Position numbers and translations under genes: made by a program. A DNA stretch of 16,190 nucleotides, taken from positions 1 to 16,190 of the forward strand of contig JANWHF010000173.1 in assembly GCA_025450555.1 (NCBI GenBank), given 5' to 3'. The notes under the pieces were generated by a model. It was not told the DNA's origin, searched no databases, and saw only the letters and a program-made list of their open reading frames with translations. This DNA comes from Tepidisphaeraceae bacterium. Its GTDB lineage: Bacteria; Planctomycetota; Phycisphaerae; Tepidisphaerales; Tepidisphaeraceae. Positions 1 through 6,067 of this stretch are shown in pieces. Position 1 is the stretch's first letter; each line of letters begins with the position of its first letter.

Positions 1-143
1 CCCGGCTCCTGCTTGCCGCCGGGGAATTCCCAATGGTCGGCAAACGTGTCGCCTTTGCGCCGCTTGGCGATCAGGATTTTTGACTGACGAAAAATGATCG
101 CGATGACCACATCGAGGCGCTTGGGCGGGGGGTCCTGGCTCAT
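1..143 (-). CDS. mutT: MutT-type Nudix hydrolase, N-terminal part only
   Basis: The first 47 codons of a minus-strand gene run off the left edge of the window. The ATG is at 141-143. The translation contains a beta strand VVIAIIF (about residues 12-18), then ILIAKRRKGDTFADHWEFPGG (residues 23-43 region) and GGKQEPG, which is how a MutT-like 8-oxo-dGTP diphosphatase leads into its Nudix box (GGxxEPGE). The catalytic REUXEE part lies outside the window, so activity cannot be judged. Members of this family hydrolyse oxidised nucleoside triphosphates in the cytoplasm and so prevent mutation. No strong ribosome site is visible upstream of the ATG. Another Nudix pyrophosphohydrolase is possible, but the KRRKGDTFADHWEFPGGK style is most like MutT. 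Confidence 0.8.
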   Translation of the reverse strand, partial: MSQDPPPKRLDVVIAIIFRQSKILIAKRRKGDTFADHWEFPGGKQEP

Positions 144-260
144 GGATTCGCCGAGTCTACTGTTAGAGGCGAATTTGGAGAAATGGCGGCTTCACAAGCC
201 AATTCCGTGCCACATAAAAGATGAAAAAGATGCTCTCAACGAATTTTCATAACTTTTTTT

Positions 261-277
261 ACATAAAGAGTTTATGT
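261..277. promoter_or_regulatory. Perfect 17-bp inverted repeat, operator-like
   Basis: ACATAAA-GAG-TTTATGT has 7-bp perfect arms (261-267 and 271-277) around a 3-bp centre, inside an AT-rich stretch (about 230-300). It ends 36 bp before the -35 box of the plus-strand promoter at 314 and lies about 118 bp upstream of the mutT-like start. The position suits an activator or repressor site for either transcript. On the minus strand the dyad is followed by a run of A, not T, so it is not a terminator. Apart from this dyad I see nothing definable in 144-313. Confidence 0.45.
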
Positions 278-313
278 GCAATTAAGTTTTTACGTTTGGG
301 CTTTGAAGGTTGA

Positions 314-343
314 TTGACATACAGCGGGGAAGGGAGTTATAGT
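314..343 (+). promoter_or_regulatory. Strong sigma-70-type promoter for an orphan transcript
   Basis: The -35 box TTGACA (314-319) is perfect. It is followed by an 18-bp spacer and TATAGT (338-343), which matches the -10 consensus at 5 of 6 positions; counted as TTATAG the spacer is 17 bp. The predicted start of transcription is about 350. No protein gene follows in the same direction before the terminator at 429-472, so the promoter appears to serve a short non-coding transcript. Confidence 0.7.
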
Positions 344-349
344 CGGCTT

Positions 350-472
350 CGTTGTGAGGGGCGTGCGGAGTCATTTGTACGCGATATGAAATATCATTTT
401 CGTCTAACGGCTGTTTCAGCCGTGGCGCACTTCCGGAGGTGGATAGGAGCCACTCCTCCGGAAGTTTTTTTT
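350..472 (+). ncRNA. Candidate small structured RNA, about 120 nt
   Basis: The segment between the promoter (314-343) and the terminator (429-472) contains consecutive perfect or near-perfect stems. Hairpin 1 is GCGTGC (361-366) with GTACGC (377-382), including one G-U pair. Hairpin 2 is GATAT-GAA-ATATC (383-395). Hairpin 3 is ACGGCTG-TTT-CAGCCGT (407-423). The terminator stem is 429-439 with 455-465. A short unpaired stretch, about 396-406, separates hairpins 2 and 3. The arrangement matches a stand-alone regulatory RNA. It does not resemble 6S, SRP or tmRNA, and I recognise no Rfam family. GGA triplets lie in predicted loops (367-369, 446-448), which would allow a CsrA-type interaction; that is speculation. 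Ends are inferred from promoter spacing and the T-run. Confidence 0.6.
429..472 (+). terminator. Intrinsic terminator of the candidate small RNA
   Basis: An 11-bp perfect stem, ACTTCCGGAGG (429-439) with CCTCCGGAAGT (455-465), is followed directly by eight T residues (465-472). An inner three-base extension (TGG/CCA) is possible, leaving an ATAGGAG apical loop. Read on the minus strand the hairpin has no T-run, so it does not serve the convergent phosphate transporter gene that ends at 521. Confidence 0.85.
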
Positions 473-520
473 GGTGATCAAATCTTGTTCAACTGATCCG
501 GTGCGGGGGGGAGACAAAGC

Positions 521-1552
521 CTAGTGGAGCAGCCACTTGGCGAGGGCCGCGATAAGGGCAGCGGCCGGCAGGGTGATAATCCACGACAACACGACCTCGA
601 TCACCTTTTTCCACTGAACCGCTTTGGGATCATTTTTCAATCCGCCGCCAATGATGGCGCCGGTTGAGACATGGGTGGTGGAGACTGGCAATCCTTCCCA
701 GGATGCCAGGCAAACCAAAACTGCCGTGGAAAGACTTGCCGTCAGGGATTCGAGCAGTGGCAGGGGTGTGAGCTTCTTGGATAGCGTCGTCAGCACGTTT
801 CGGCCGGAGATGATTCCGCCAGCAGCCATTGCAAGCGCGACGATCAAAAACCCGAAGCCCATTTTCCCCGGCAAAGCCAGCAGACACAGGGCAGCAATCT
901 TGGGCGTGTCATTCCAGCCACGTGCGAAGCTGATGAGTCCCGCGCTGCACCAGTGAACCGTGTTCGCAGCAGGTGACGCAGTGACGCGCGTCTTTTCCGC
1001 TGCCATCACGGCCACGCCTGTCGAACTTTGTGCCACCTCGACCTGCGCTTCCGTTTCTATCCTCGGTTTTCGCACTGCCGCGGCGATGGGCCACGCCAGG
1101 AGATAAACAATGACTGTTGCAAGCAGGGGGCTGAGAATCAGCGGAAGCAGGAATTCACGGCCGAGCGCGGCCCAGAGGATCCTATCATGGCTGAACGCCA
1201 CCAGTCCCGCACCGAGAAGCGATCCAAGAATCGCGTGTGTCGTTGAAACCGGAAGCCCGGTTTGCGTCGCAAAAGCGACCCAGCCGATGGAACCGATGAG
1301 AACGGCGATGTAGAAGCTTGGTCCAAGCTCGACACCACCGGTGAAGAGTCCCGTGCTGAATTTCTTGAGCATGCCGCCCGAGAACCAGAACGAAACGATC
1401 GCACCCACGAGCGTGGCAAGTGTCGCATAAATCAACGCCATCCGCTCGCTGGCGGCGCCGTAACCCACCAGCGTGGCAACGCCTTTGGAATTGTCATTCG
1501 AGCCATTGGCATACGCGAGAAATGCAACAAGAACGAGCAGGGTGATTGTCAT
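521..1552 (-). CDS. pit: PiT-family inorganic phosphate transporter
   Basis: A 343-residue integral membrane protein of the PHO4/PiT family, which imports phosphate (often as a metal-phosphate complex) with protons or sodium. The two family signature repeats are present: the N-terminal half has LAYANGSNDNSKGVATLVG followed by LPVSTTHAILGSLLGAGLV, and the C-terminal half has FARGWNDTPKIAALCLL followed by LPVSTTHVSTGAIIGGGL. The near-duplicate STTH motifs show the internal two-fold repeat. It is shorter than E. coli PitA (about 500 residues), mainly because of a short central cytoplasmic loop (roughly residues 175-215). I start it at the ATG at 1552, where MTITLLVLVAF begins the first helix. 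An in-frame TTG at 1636 would add 28 polar residues and run into the operator region. It is transcribed divergently from an ArsR-type regulator, which may control it. Confidence 0.9.
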   Translation of the reverse strand: MTITLLVLVAFLAYANGSNDNSKGVATLVGYGAASERMALIYATLATLVGAIVSFWFSGGMLKKFSTGLFTGGVELGPSFYIAVLIGSIGWVAFATQTGLPVSTTHAILGSLLGAGLVAFSHDRILWAALGREFLLPLILSPLLATVIVYLLAWPIAAAVRKPRIETEAQVEVAQSSTGVAVMAAEKTRVTASPAANTVHWCSAGLISFARGWNDTPKIAALCLLALPGKMGFGFLIVALAMAAGGIISGRNVLTTLSKKLTPLPLLESLTASLSTAVLVCLASWEGLPVSTTHVSTGAIIGGGLKNDPKAVQWKKVIEVVLSWIITLPAAALIAALAKWLLH

Positions 1553-1577
1553 TGACGATATTCCCAATCCCTGCAGA

Positions 1578-1591
1578 TCAGAGTAGTCTGA
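1578..1591. promoter_or_regulatory. Short inverted repeat in the pit/arsR intergenic region
   Basis: TCAGA-GTAG-TCTGA has 5-bp perfect arms. It lies 26 bp upstream of the pit ATG and could be a second half of the control region together with the stronger palindrome at 1606-1627. The arms are short, so chance is possible. Confidence 0.25.
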
Positions 1592-1605
1592 CCGCTTGGA
1601 AGCTC

Positions 1606-1627
1606 GTTGGAGCGGAGTTGCTCCAAC
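1606..1627. promoter_or_regulatory. Operator-like palindrome between pit and the ArsR-type gene
   Basis: GTTGGAGC-GGAGTT-GCTCCAAC has 8-bp perfect arms (1606-1613, 1620-1627). It lies in the 111-bp space between two divergent start codons, 36 bp before the regulator's ATG. Size and position fit the binding site of a dimeric winged-helix repressor of the ArsR family controlling both its own gene and pit. That pairing is inference. Confidence 0.5.
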
Positions 1628-1663
1628 TTTAATCAAGATTCACGACCGGCATGGAGCCGATTC

Positions 1664-1978
1664 ATGCAGGACAAACTGAATTCCGTCGAGTGCTCGAAAT
1701 ATCTCAAAGCGCTGGCCGACCCGGATCGCCTGAAGATCGTTCAATCGCTGCAGCGCGGCCCGAGATCAGTTGGCCAAATCTGCCGGCAACTGAATGCCCC
1801 GGTCGGCAACGTCTCTCATCACCTCAAGCAGCTTCGCATCGCTGGGTTGGTCCAGAGCCGCAAAAAAGGGCGGTTCGTCGAGTATTCACTCGATCCCGAC
1901 CTGGCCACCACGGCCGGGAAAAATCCGCTGAAAGTCCTGGAGTTTGGCTGCTGCCGGATCGAACTGGGCAAAAAGTAA
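1664..1978 (+). CDS. ArsR/SmtB-family winged-helix repressor
   Basis: A 104-residue transcriptional repressor. The ATG at 1664 is chosen because GGAG (1653-1656) sits 7 bp before it; an upstream in-frame start at 1607 lies inside the palindrome and gives a non-conserved tail. The fold is evident: KALADPDRLKIVQSL (15-29) is the typical ArsR alpha-helix opening, GNVSHHLKQLRIAGLV (48-63) is the DNA-recognition helix, and RKKGRFVEYSL (66-76) is the beta wing. The classic ELCVCDL metal-binding helix is missing; the equivalent is GQICRQL with a single Cys40. Other cysteines are Cys10 and an adjacent pair Cys96-Cys97 near the C terminus, so a metal or thiol sensor is possible. Because the gene is divergent from pit with a palindrome between, control of phosphate or arsenate-related uptake is a reasonable inference, not shown. 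Confidence 0.88.
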   Translation: MQDKLNSVECSKYLKALADPDRLKIVQSLQRGPRSVGQICRQLNAPVGNVSHHLKQLRIAGLVQSRKKGRFVEYSLDPDLATTAGKNPLKVLEFGCCRIELGKK

Positions 1979-2004
1979 CCGATCGCCTGCCGCAGGGGAA
2001 GCAG

Positions 2005-2020
2005 ATTCTAATATTCTAAT
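2005..2020. repeat. Tandem 8-bp duplication ATTCTAAT x2
   Basis: ATTCTAAT occurs twice in direct succession (2005-2012, 2013-2020) in the 57-bp AT-rich gap between the convergent arsR-type and acpS stop codons. A following TTAGGAA allows only an imperfect stem, so no clear terminator is claimed. It may be a slippage product. Confidence 0.5.
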
Positions 2021-2035
2021 GAATGTTAGGAAGAT

Positions 2036-2437
2036 CTAAGAAGTGGCATCCGGAGCGCGCAGGCCGATGGCGCTGGCGGTGGCGTGGGTTTCGATATGGC
2101 TGATGCTCAGGTGCCAGCGGCTGATGCCCAGCTCCGTCGCGATGCGAAGGCATTCGCCTGACAGGAAAACGACCGGCTGGCCGCTGGGCTGGGAACGTAC
2201 TTCGATGTCGGTCCAGGCGATTCCGCCGCGCCATCCGGTGCCCAGCACCTTCAATACCGCTTCCTTGGCCGCGAAGCGTCCGGCCAGATGTTCATAATAT
2301 CGCTTGTGATTGCGCGCGCAGTATTGCTGTTCGAGCGGCGTGAAAACGCGATCGAGGAAATGCTGGCCGTGGTCGTCAACCATTTTTCTGACCCGGCTCG
2401 TTTCAACGATATCAATCCCGTGACCGAGAATAGGCAT
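2036..2437 (-). CDS. acpS: Holo-[acyl-carrier-protein] synthase
   Basis: A 133-residue cytoplasmic AcpS-type phosphopantetheinyl transferase. It moves 4'-phosphopantetheine from coenzyme A to the serine of acyl carrier protein, activating it for fatty-acid synthesis. The two family motifs are present: GHGIDIVE (residues 5-12), with Mg-binding Asp9, and GRFAAKEAVLKVLGTG (53-68), with Glu59 and Lys58. The C-terminal strand WHLSISHIETHATASAIG is also typical. Length is normal for AcpS (about 120-135). It stands alone on its strand, convergent with the ArsR-type gene and divergent from glutamine synthetase. No good ribosome site precedes the ATG at 2437. The identification is secure. Confidence 0.93.
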   Translation of the reverse strand: MPILGHGIDIVETSRVRKMVDDHGQHFLDRVFTPLEQQYCARNHKRYYEHLAGRFAAKEAVLKVLGTGWRGGIAWTDIEVRSQPSGQPVVFLSGECLRIATELGISRWHLSISHIETHATASAIGLRAPDATS

Positions 2438-2509
2438 GGAATGAAGGTACGCGCCCCATACGCTTGCGACAACTGAGGCGAGCCGGTTTCCAGACCAAAC
2501 TCCGCGTTT

Positions 2510-2538
2510 TTGACGCTTACTGTTCAGGGCGATAGCAT
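2510..2538 (+). promoter_or_regulatory. Sigma-70-type promoter of glnA
   Basis: TTGACG (2510-2515), a 17-bp spacer, then TAGCAT (2533-2538): 5 of 6 and 4 of 6 matches to consensus. Transcription would start near 2545, leaving a leader of about 44 nt. I found no sigma-54 (-24/-12) signature upstream of the gene, although that is common for glnA elsewhere. Confidence 0.5.
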
Positions 2539-2573
2539 ATTTACATCAACTGACCTGCCGCCCGCGCCCTGAA
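2523..2573. promoter_or_regulatory. 9-bp inverted repeat spanning the glnA promoter and leader
   Basis: TTCAGGGCG (2523-2531) and CGCCCTGAA (2565-2573) are perfect reverse complements 33 bp apart. The left arm lies in the spacer of the predicted promoter and the right arm abuts the ribosome site GGAG (2574-2577). If transcription starts further upstream, the repeat would form a stem next to the ribosome site; with the predicted start it is more likely a pair of protein-binding half-sites. Confidence 0.4.
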
Positions 2574-2588
2574 GGAGAAATTCTTAAC

Positions 2589-4001
2589 ATGACCCCCCGC
2601 GATGTTTTGAAGATGTGCGAGCAGAAGCAGGTGCAGTTCATCGACCTGCGATTCATGGATTTTCCCGGGCTTTGGCAGCACACGACCTGTCCGCTGAGCG
2701 AATTAACCCTCGATAGCTTTTCTCACGGCTTTGGGTTCGACGGCTCATCCATCCGTGGCTGGCAGGCCATCAATGAATCGGACATGCTGCTCGTGCCCAT
2801 CGCCGACAGCGCCAAGATCGATCCGTTCATGCAGCACACGACGCTGGCCATGATCTGCGACGTGCGCGACCCGATCACCAAGAAAGAATATTCGCGCGAT
2901 CCCCGATCCATCGCGCGCAAAGCGAAGGCCTTTCTGGAAAAAACAAAGATCGCCGACATGGCATTCTTCGGGCCGGAGTTGGAATTCTTCGTTTTCGATC
3001 AGGCCTTCTACGATCAAGGCATCAACTTCGCCAAGTATTACGTCGGCAGCCGCGAGGGAATCTGGGGACGGGGCGATGAGGATCCATCGAATTTGGGTTA
3101 CAAGATTCGCCTGAAGGAAGGCTATTTCCCCACGCCGCCGATGGACACGATGCAGAATGTCCGTAGCGAAATGGTGGCGACGTTGATCGAGCTGGGGATT
3201 CCGGTCGAGGCGCACCACCATGAAGTAGCGACCGGCGGCCAGTGCGAAATCGACATGCGTTATCAGGACCTGGTAACGATGGCCGACAACGTGATGATGT
3301 ACAAGTACGTGGCGAAGAACGTGGCGGCGCGTCATGGCAAGGTGGTCACGTTCATGCCCAAGCCGCTCTTTCAGGACAACGGCTCCGGAATGCATGTCCA
3401 TTTTTCGCTTTGGAAAAAGGACAAGCCGCTTTTCGCGGGCAACAAATATGCGGGCCTCAGTGATACGGGCCTGTATGCGATCGGTGGCATTCTGAAACAT
3501 GCGCGAGCCCTTTGCGCGCTGTGCAATCCGACAACCAACAGCTATAAACGGCTCGTGCCGGGCTATGAAGCGCCGGTGAATCTGGTCTATTCCAGCCGAA
3601 ACCGTTCCGCGGCCATTCGCATTCCGATGTATAGCGAGCGGCCGCAAACCAAGCGCCTCGAGTTCCGCTGCCCCGATAGTTCATGCAATCCATATCTTGC
3701 CTTCAGCGCGATCATGATGGCAGCGATCGATGGTATCCAAAATAAAATGCATCCGGGCGATCCGCTCGATAAGGACATGTACCACCTGAGCATTGAGGAA
3801 TATGAGAAGATCGGATCAGCGCCGTCTTCGCTGGAAGACGCGCTGGAATGCCTGGAAACGGATCACGAGTTCCTGCTGAACGGAGACGTGTTCACGGCCG
3901 ACGTGATCCATTACTGGATTAAATACAAGCGCGAAAACGAAGTCGATGCGATTCGGCAGCGGCCGCACCCTTATGAATTCTGCATGTACTTCGATATCTA
4001 G
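2589..4001 (+). CDS. glnA: Glutamine synthetase, type I
   Basis: A 470-residue class I glutamine synthetase, forming glutamine from glutamate, ammonia and ATP in the cytoplasm; the family works as a dodecamer. GGAG at 2574-2577 and the ATG at 2589 fix the start. The beta-grasp N domain carries FGFDGSSIRGW (about 48-58). The catalytic core has FGPELEFFVFD, the stretch with HHHEVATGGQCEID, FMPKPLFQDNGSGMHVHFS and the loop NRSAAIRIP. The sequence DKDMYHL contains Tyr398, matching Tyr397 of E. coli GlnA, the residue adenylylated by GlnE, so this is the longer beta-type enzyme that may be controlled by adenylylation. Length (469 in E. coli) and C terminus (RPHPYEFCMYFD) are typical. No glnB, glnE or ntr gene is adjacent. 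The 11-bp gap to the convergent sulfotransferase gene leaves no room for a separate terminator. Confidence 0.97.
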   Translation: MTPRDVLKMCEQKQVQFIDLRFMDFPGLWQHTTCPLSELTLDSFSHGFGFDGSSIRGWQAINESDMLLVPIADSAKIDPFMQHTTLAMICDVRDPITKKEYSRDPRSIARKAKAFLEKTKIADMAFFGPELEFFVFDQAFYDQGINFAKYYVGSREGIWGRGDEDPSNLGYKIRLKEGYFPTPPMDTMQNVRSEMVATLIELGIPVEAHHHEVATGGQCEIDMRYQDLVTMADNVMMYKYVAKNVAARHGKVVTFMPKPLFQDNGSGMHVHFSLWKKDKPLFAGNKYAGLSDTGLYAIGGILKHARALCALCNPTTNSYKRLVPGYEAPVNLVYSSRNRSAAIRIPMYSERPQTKRLEFRCPDSSCNPYLAFSAIMMAAIDGIQNKMHPGDPLDKDMYHLSIEEYEKIGSAPSSLEDALECLETDHEFLLNGDVFTADVIHYWIKYKRENEVDAIRQRPHPYEFCMYFDI

Positions 4002-4012
4002 GCGGCTGGTGC

Positions 4013-4999
4013 TTAATTAATCACCGGCGTGCGGAAATCTTCCAGTGCCTCGTCCAATGATGCCATAGCTGCTGCAGCGTGTCGGCCAGTCGACCTATTC
4101 CGCGAATGTCTGGTGGCGATGCCATTGGTGCTGAATCCTTCATCAACCCATTCTGCCGAATGTTCATAACCCAGTTCGATCAATAGATCGCCGGCTTCGG
4201 CATGGAAGAATCTCCGATCCGCCTCCTGGGCAAACGCCTGCCGCGACGTGGAGCATTCTGCCACCTCGTGGCGCGGAACTATCGCAGTGCTTGAGGGCGC
4301 CGGCACCAAACGCCGCCAAGCCCGGCTCAGAAAATCGGCATCACAACGACGTGGGATCTGCGGCTCGTGTGGCGCAGGGGGCAAATCAAGATCAGCCGCC
4401 ATTCTGCTGAGCGTTTCGACTGGTCGATTGACGAGATCTTCCATCTTGACGTGAAACACGCCGGTGCGATTTCGCCACGAACGAACGTGTTGCGCCCATG
4501 CCGCAACTCGACTTACTCCATTCACCTTCTGGCGAATGAACTGCGAGAACGGAACCCGCGCCTCCGGGGCGATTGGCTGCATGTAGTGATAGAGCGAACG
4601 CAGAACATCACGGCCATCGCGATAAATATAAATGAAGCTGCTGCGCTCATTGAGCCAGTCGGCAAACCGCGGGTTGACTGTCCAGGCCGATCGTTCTACC
4701 CCACCATGGTGCAGATCGGACAAAGCATGCGTCTTGATGATCGGGCGCTTGGCCCGGCTGAGAATGCGCGAGATGCGATCGACATCGAGCGGCTGATCCG
4801 CAAGTGCCGATACATCGAGGCTGAGATAAAGTCCGTCCGCAGGTTCAAACCAGCCCTTGCGCATCCAGCAGGGCTGGAAGTTAATTCGGAGTGTATCGAT
4901 GCACAGATGAGTGCCACTCCGGGGGTGACTGGCGACCACAATAGGTCGGCACCTATCTTTCTCAACGGCGCGCAGCATCCCACCCATGTCCAGTGACAT
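4013..4999 (-). CDS. PAPS-dependent sulfotransferase-family protein
   Basis: A 328-residue soluble protein of the sulfotransferase superfamily, which transfers sulfate from PAPS to a hydroxyl or amine. The 5'-phosphosulfate loop SHPRSGTHL is at residues 24-32. IIKTHAL (87-93) is the strand carrying the PAPS-contacting Lys-Thr-His, and YRDGRDVLRSL (126-136) is the 3'-phosphate-binding motif. I place the start at the ATG at 4999 because a GGAG lies 7 nt before it on the minus strand; an in-frame extension to 5050 (starting MPETRFELS) lacks such a site. The acceptor cannot be told from sequence; carbohydrate, lipid or small-molecule targets are all possible. The C-terminal 70 residues, rich in Arg, His and Ala, do not recall a known domain. 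It is convergent with glnA and stands alone, 235 bp downstream of the lipid operon on the same strand. Confidence 0.82.
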   Translation of the reverse strand: MSLDMGGMLRAVEKDRCRPIVVASHPRSGTHLCIDTLRINFQPCWMRKGWFEPADGLYLSLDVSALADQPLDVDRISRILSRAKRPIIKTHALSDLHHGGVERSAWTVNPRFADWLNERSSFIYIYRDGRDVLRSLYHYMQPIAPEARVPFSQFIRQKVNGVSRVAAWAQHVRSWRNRTGVFHVKMEDLVNRPVETLSRMAADLDLPPAPHEPQIPRRCDADFLSRAWRRLVPAPSSTAIVPRHEVAECSTSRQAFAQEADRRFFHAEAGDLLIELGYEHSAEWVDEGFSTNGIATRHSRNRSTGRHAAAAMASLDEALEDFRTPVIN

Positions 5000-5147
5000 T
5001 TTCAATCTCCACCATCCGGGCCTGCTTAGTTCAAACCGCGTCTCCGGCAAACCACTTGCGGATCAGCGCTTCAATGCTGTCGGCAGCGAGCCCAGCACTG
5101 CATTTTCTGCACCTTAATATACAAAACGCCGCTCAAAAGAACATATT

Positions 5148-5185
5148 CTCCGAACATTATTTTACGGAGCCGATCAGCTTATCGG
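5148..5185 (-). terminator. Possible double-hairpin terminator after the psd-pssA operon
   Basis: On the minus strand two small stems follow each other without a gap: CCGAT/ATCGG (5185-5170, 6-nt loop) and CTCCG/CGGAG (5169-5148, 12-nt loop), then a moderately T-rich stretch. They lie 50-90 nt past the DUF6414-like stop codon and about 150 nt before the sulfotransferase start. Stems are short, so termination is only a suggestion. The rest of 5000-5234 is an AT-rich spacer that must also hold the sulfotransferase promoter, which I could not define. Confidence 0.3.
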
Positions 5186-5234
5186 GGTAAAAATGGGCAG
5201 GAAATGTCGAACAGTTCGTCCCAGCCCAGGTCGG

Positions 5235-6047
5235 TTATTCAATGGCGCGATAGATCGCGATCGGCGTCATTGAAATCACTGGAAAGGCGGGGCCGTTGGC
5301 CAGCCGAAAGGCGTTGTTCATCAGCAATGAAAGCTGCTCGAAGGAGTCTTCCATCTGATTGCCAATCGGCATGGGCTGGATCGGCGCTGTCTGGCCGGGA
5401 AGGTTCAACTGAGCAACAGTGGTCCAATTGGCGTCGATCTCAAGTCCATACTTCTGGTTCAGTGCCGCAGGCGAATCATAAAACCGATCAACATAGGATG
5501 AGCCCACGAGAACCGCCTGAGGATGCTCGCTACTCGGCCGGATCTTCACCCGGACGATATCGCCATAAAGTCTGCGGATCACATCGCCCAGCTCTTCGAT
5601 TTTGAATTCATCGATCTTGGCGATCGCCGCCTGGTTTTCCTGGCTCCGCTGCTGAATCTGCGTCTTGCTCATTCGCCGACCTTCATCGCTGTTTCGCAGG
5701 GCGGCCATTTCAATCTTGTTCATCTTCCGCAGGACTGCCGGAAGCCCGGAGAGCGCGAGCGTCAGAAAGTTGTAATCCATCAGACGGGTGACGCCGCGAA
5801 TGAAGGCGAACTGGCCGTCAACGAAAGAATCTGACTTCCAGTGAGAGAAATCGAAATCCGAATCGATTTTCACCGTGCCCGGCTTCGAAAGTAGCAATGG
5901 CTCGAGGCGTTCGACAAAACGTTCCAGGACCACTCGATCTCCGGACGAATCGATTGACTGGGCCAGCTCAAACTGCGCGGCCAGCGAGCGCACTCGCTCT
6001 GCATCCAGGTAGATCATCTCGCGGACGACTTTGTTTTGGTTGGACAT
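5235..6047 (-). CDS. Unknown protein, resembles DUF6414
   Basis: A 270-residue cytoplasmic protein without signal peptide or clear membrane helix. The opening, KVVREMIYLDAERVRSLAAQ (6-25), resembles DUF6414 proteins, which start with a similar IYLD...V.S..AQ segment; I recall this from the pattern and could not search. Then come a predominantly charged middle with a helical, Gln/Glu-rich stretch (about 150-185), KVKIRPSS-like strands and a helical end (EDSFEQLSLLMNNAF). Function is unknown. The start at 6047 is taken because MSNQNK follows the pssA stop (6068) by 20 nt; open reading continues upstream in this frame through pssA, but that part is pssA in another frame. Tight spacing argues for co-transcription with psd and pssA. 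Confidence 0.75.
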   Translation of the reverse strand: MSNQNKVVREMIYLDAERVRSLAAQFELAQSIDSSGDRVVLERFVERLEPLLLSKPGTVKIDSDFDFSHWKSDSFVDGQFAFIRGVTRLMDYNFLTLALSGLPAVLRKMNKIEMAALRNSDEGRRMSKTQIQQRSQENQAAIAKIDEFKIEELGDVIRRLYGDIVRVKIRPSSEHPQAVLVGSSYVDRFYDSPAALNQKYGLEIDANWTTVAQLNLPGQTAPIQPMPIGNQMEDSFEQLSLLMNNAFRLANGPAFPVISMTPIAIYRAIE

Positions 6048-6067
6048 CGTATTTCCGCCAGCCCATA

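Noticed and set aside
314..496. Plus-strand 60-codon open frame over the small-RNA region
   Set aside because: Its start codon lies inside the -35 box, it reads through the terminator, has no ribosome site and looks unlike a protein.
1553..1636. N-terminal extension of the phosphate transporter from a TTG start
   Set aside because: It would overlap the operator region, adds polar residues before the first membrane helix and uses TTG where a well-placed ATG exists.
2477..2588. Sigma-54 promoter for glnA
   Set aside because: No GG-N10-GC type -24/-12 element with the usual flanking bases was found; a sigma-70-type promoter fits better.
2745..3647. 300-codon minus-strand open frame inside glnA
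   Set aside because: It lies antisense to glutamine synthetase, whose plus-strand translation is unambiguous; the composition (His, Arg, Val rich) is typical of an antisense shadow.
5000..5050. N-terminal extension of the sulfotransferase
   Set aside because: The ATG at 4999 has a well-spaced GGAG and the extension has no family similarity.
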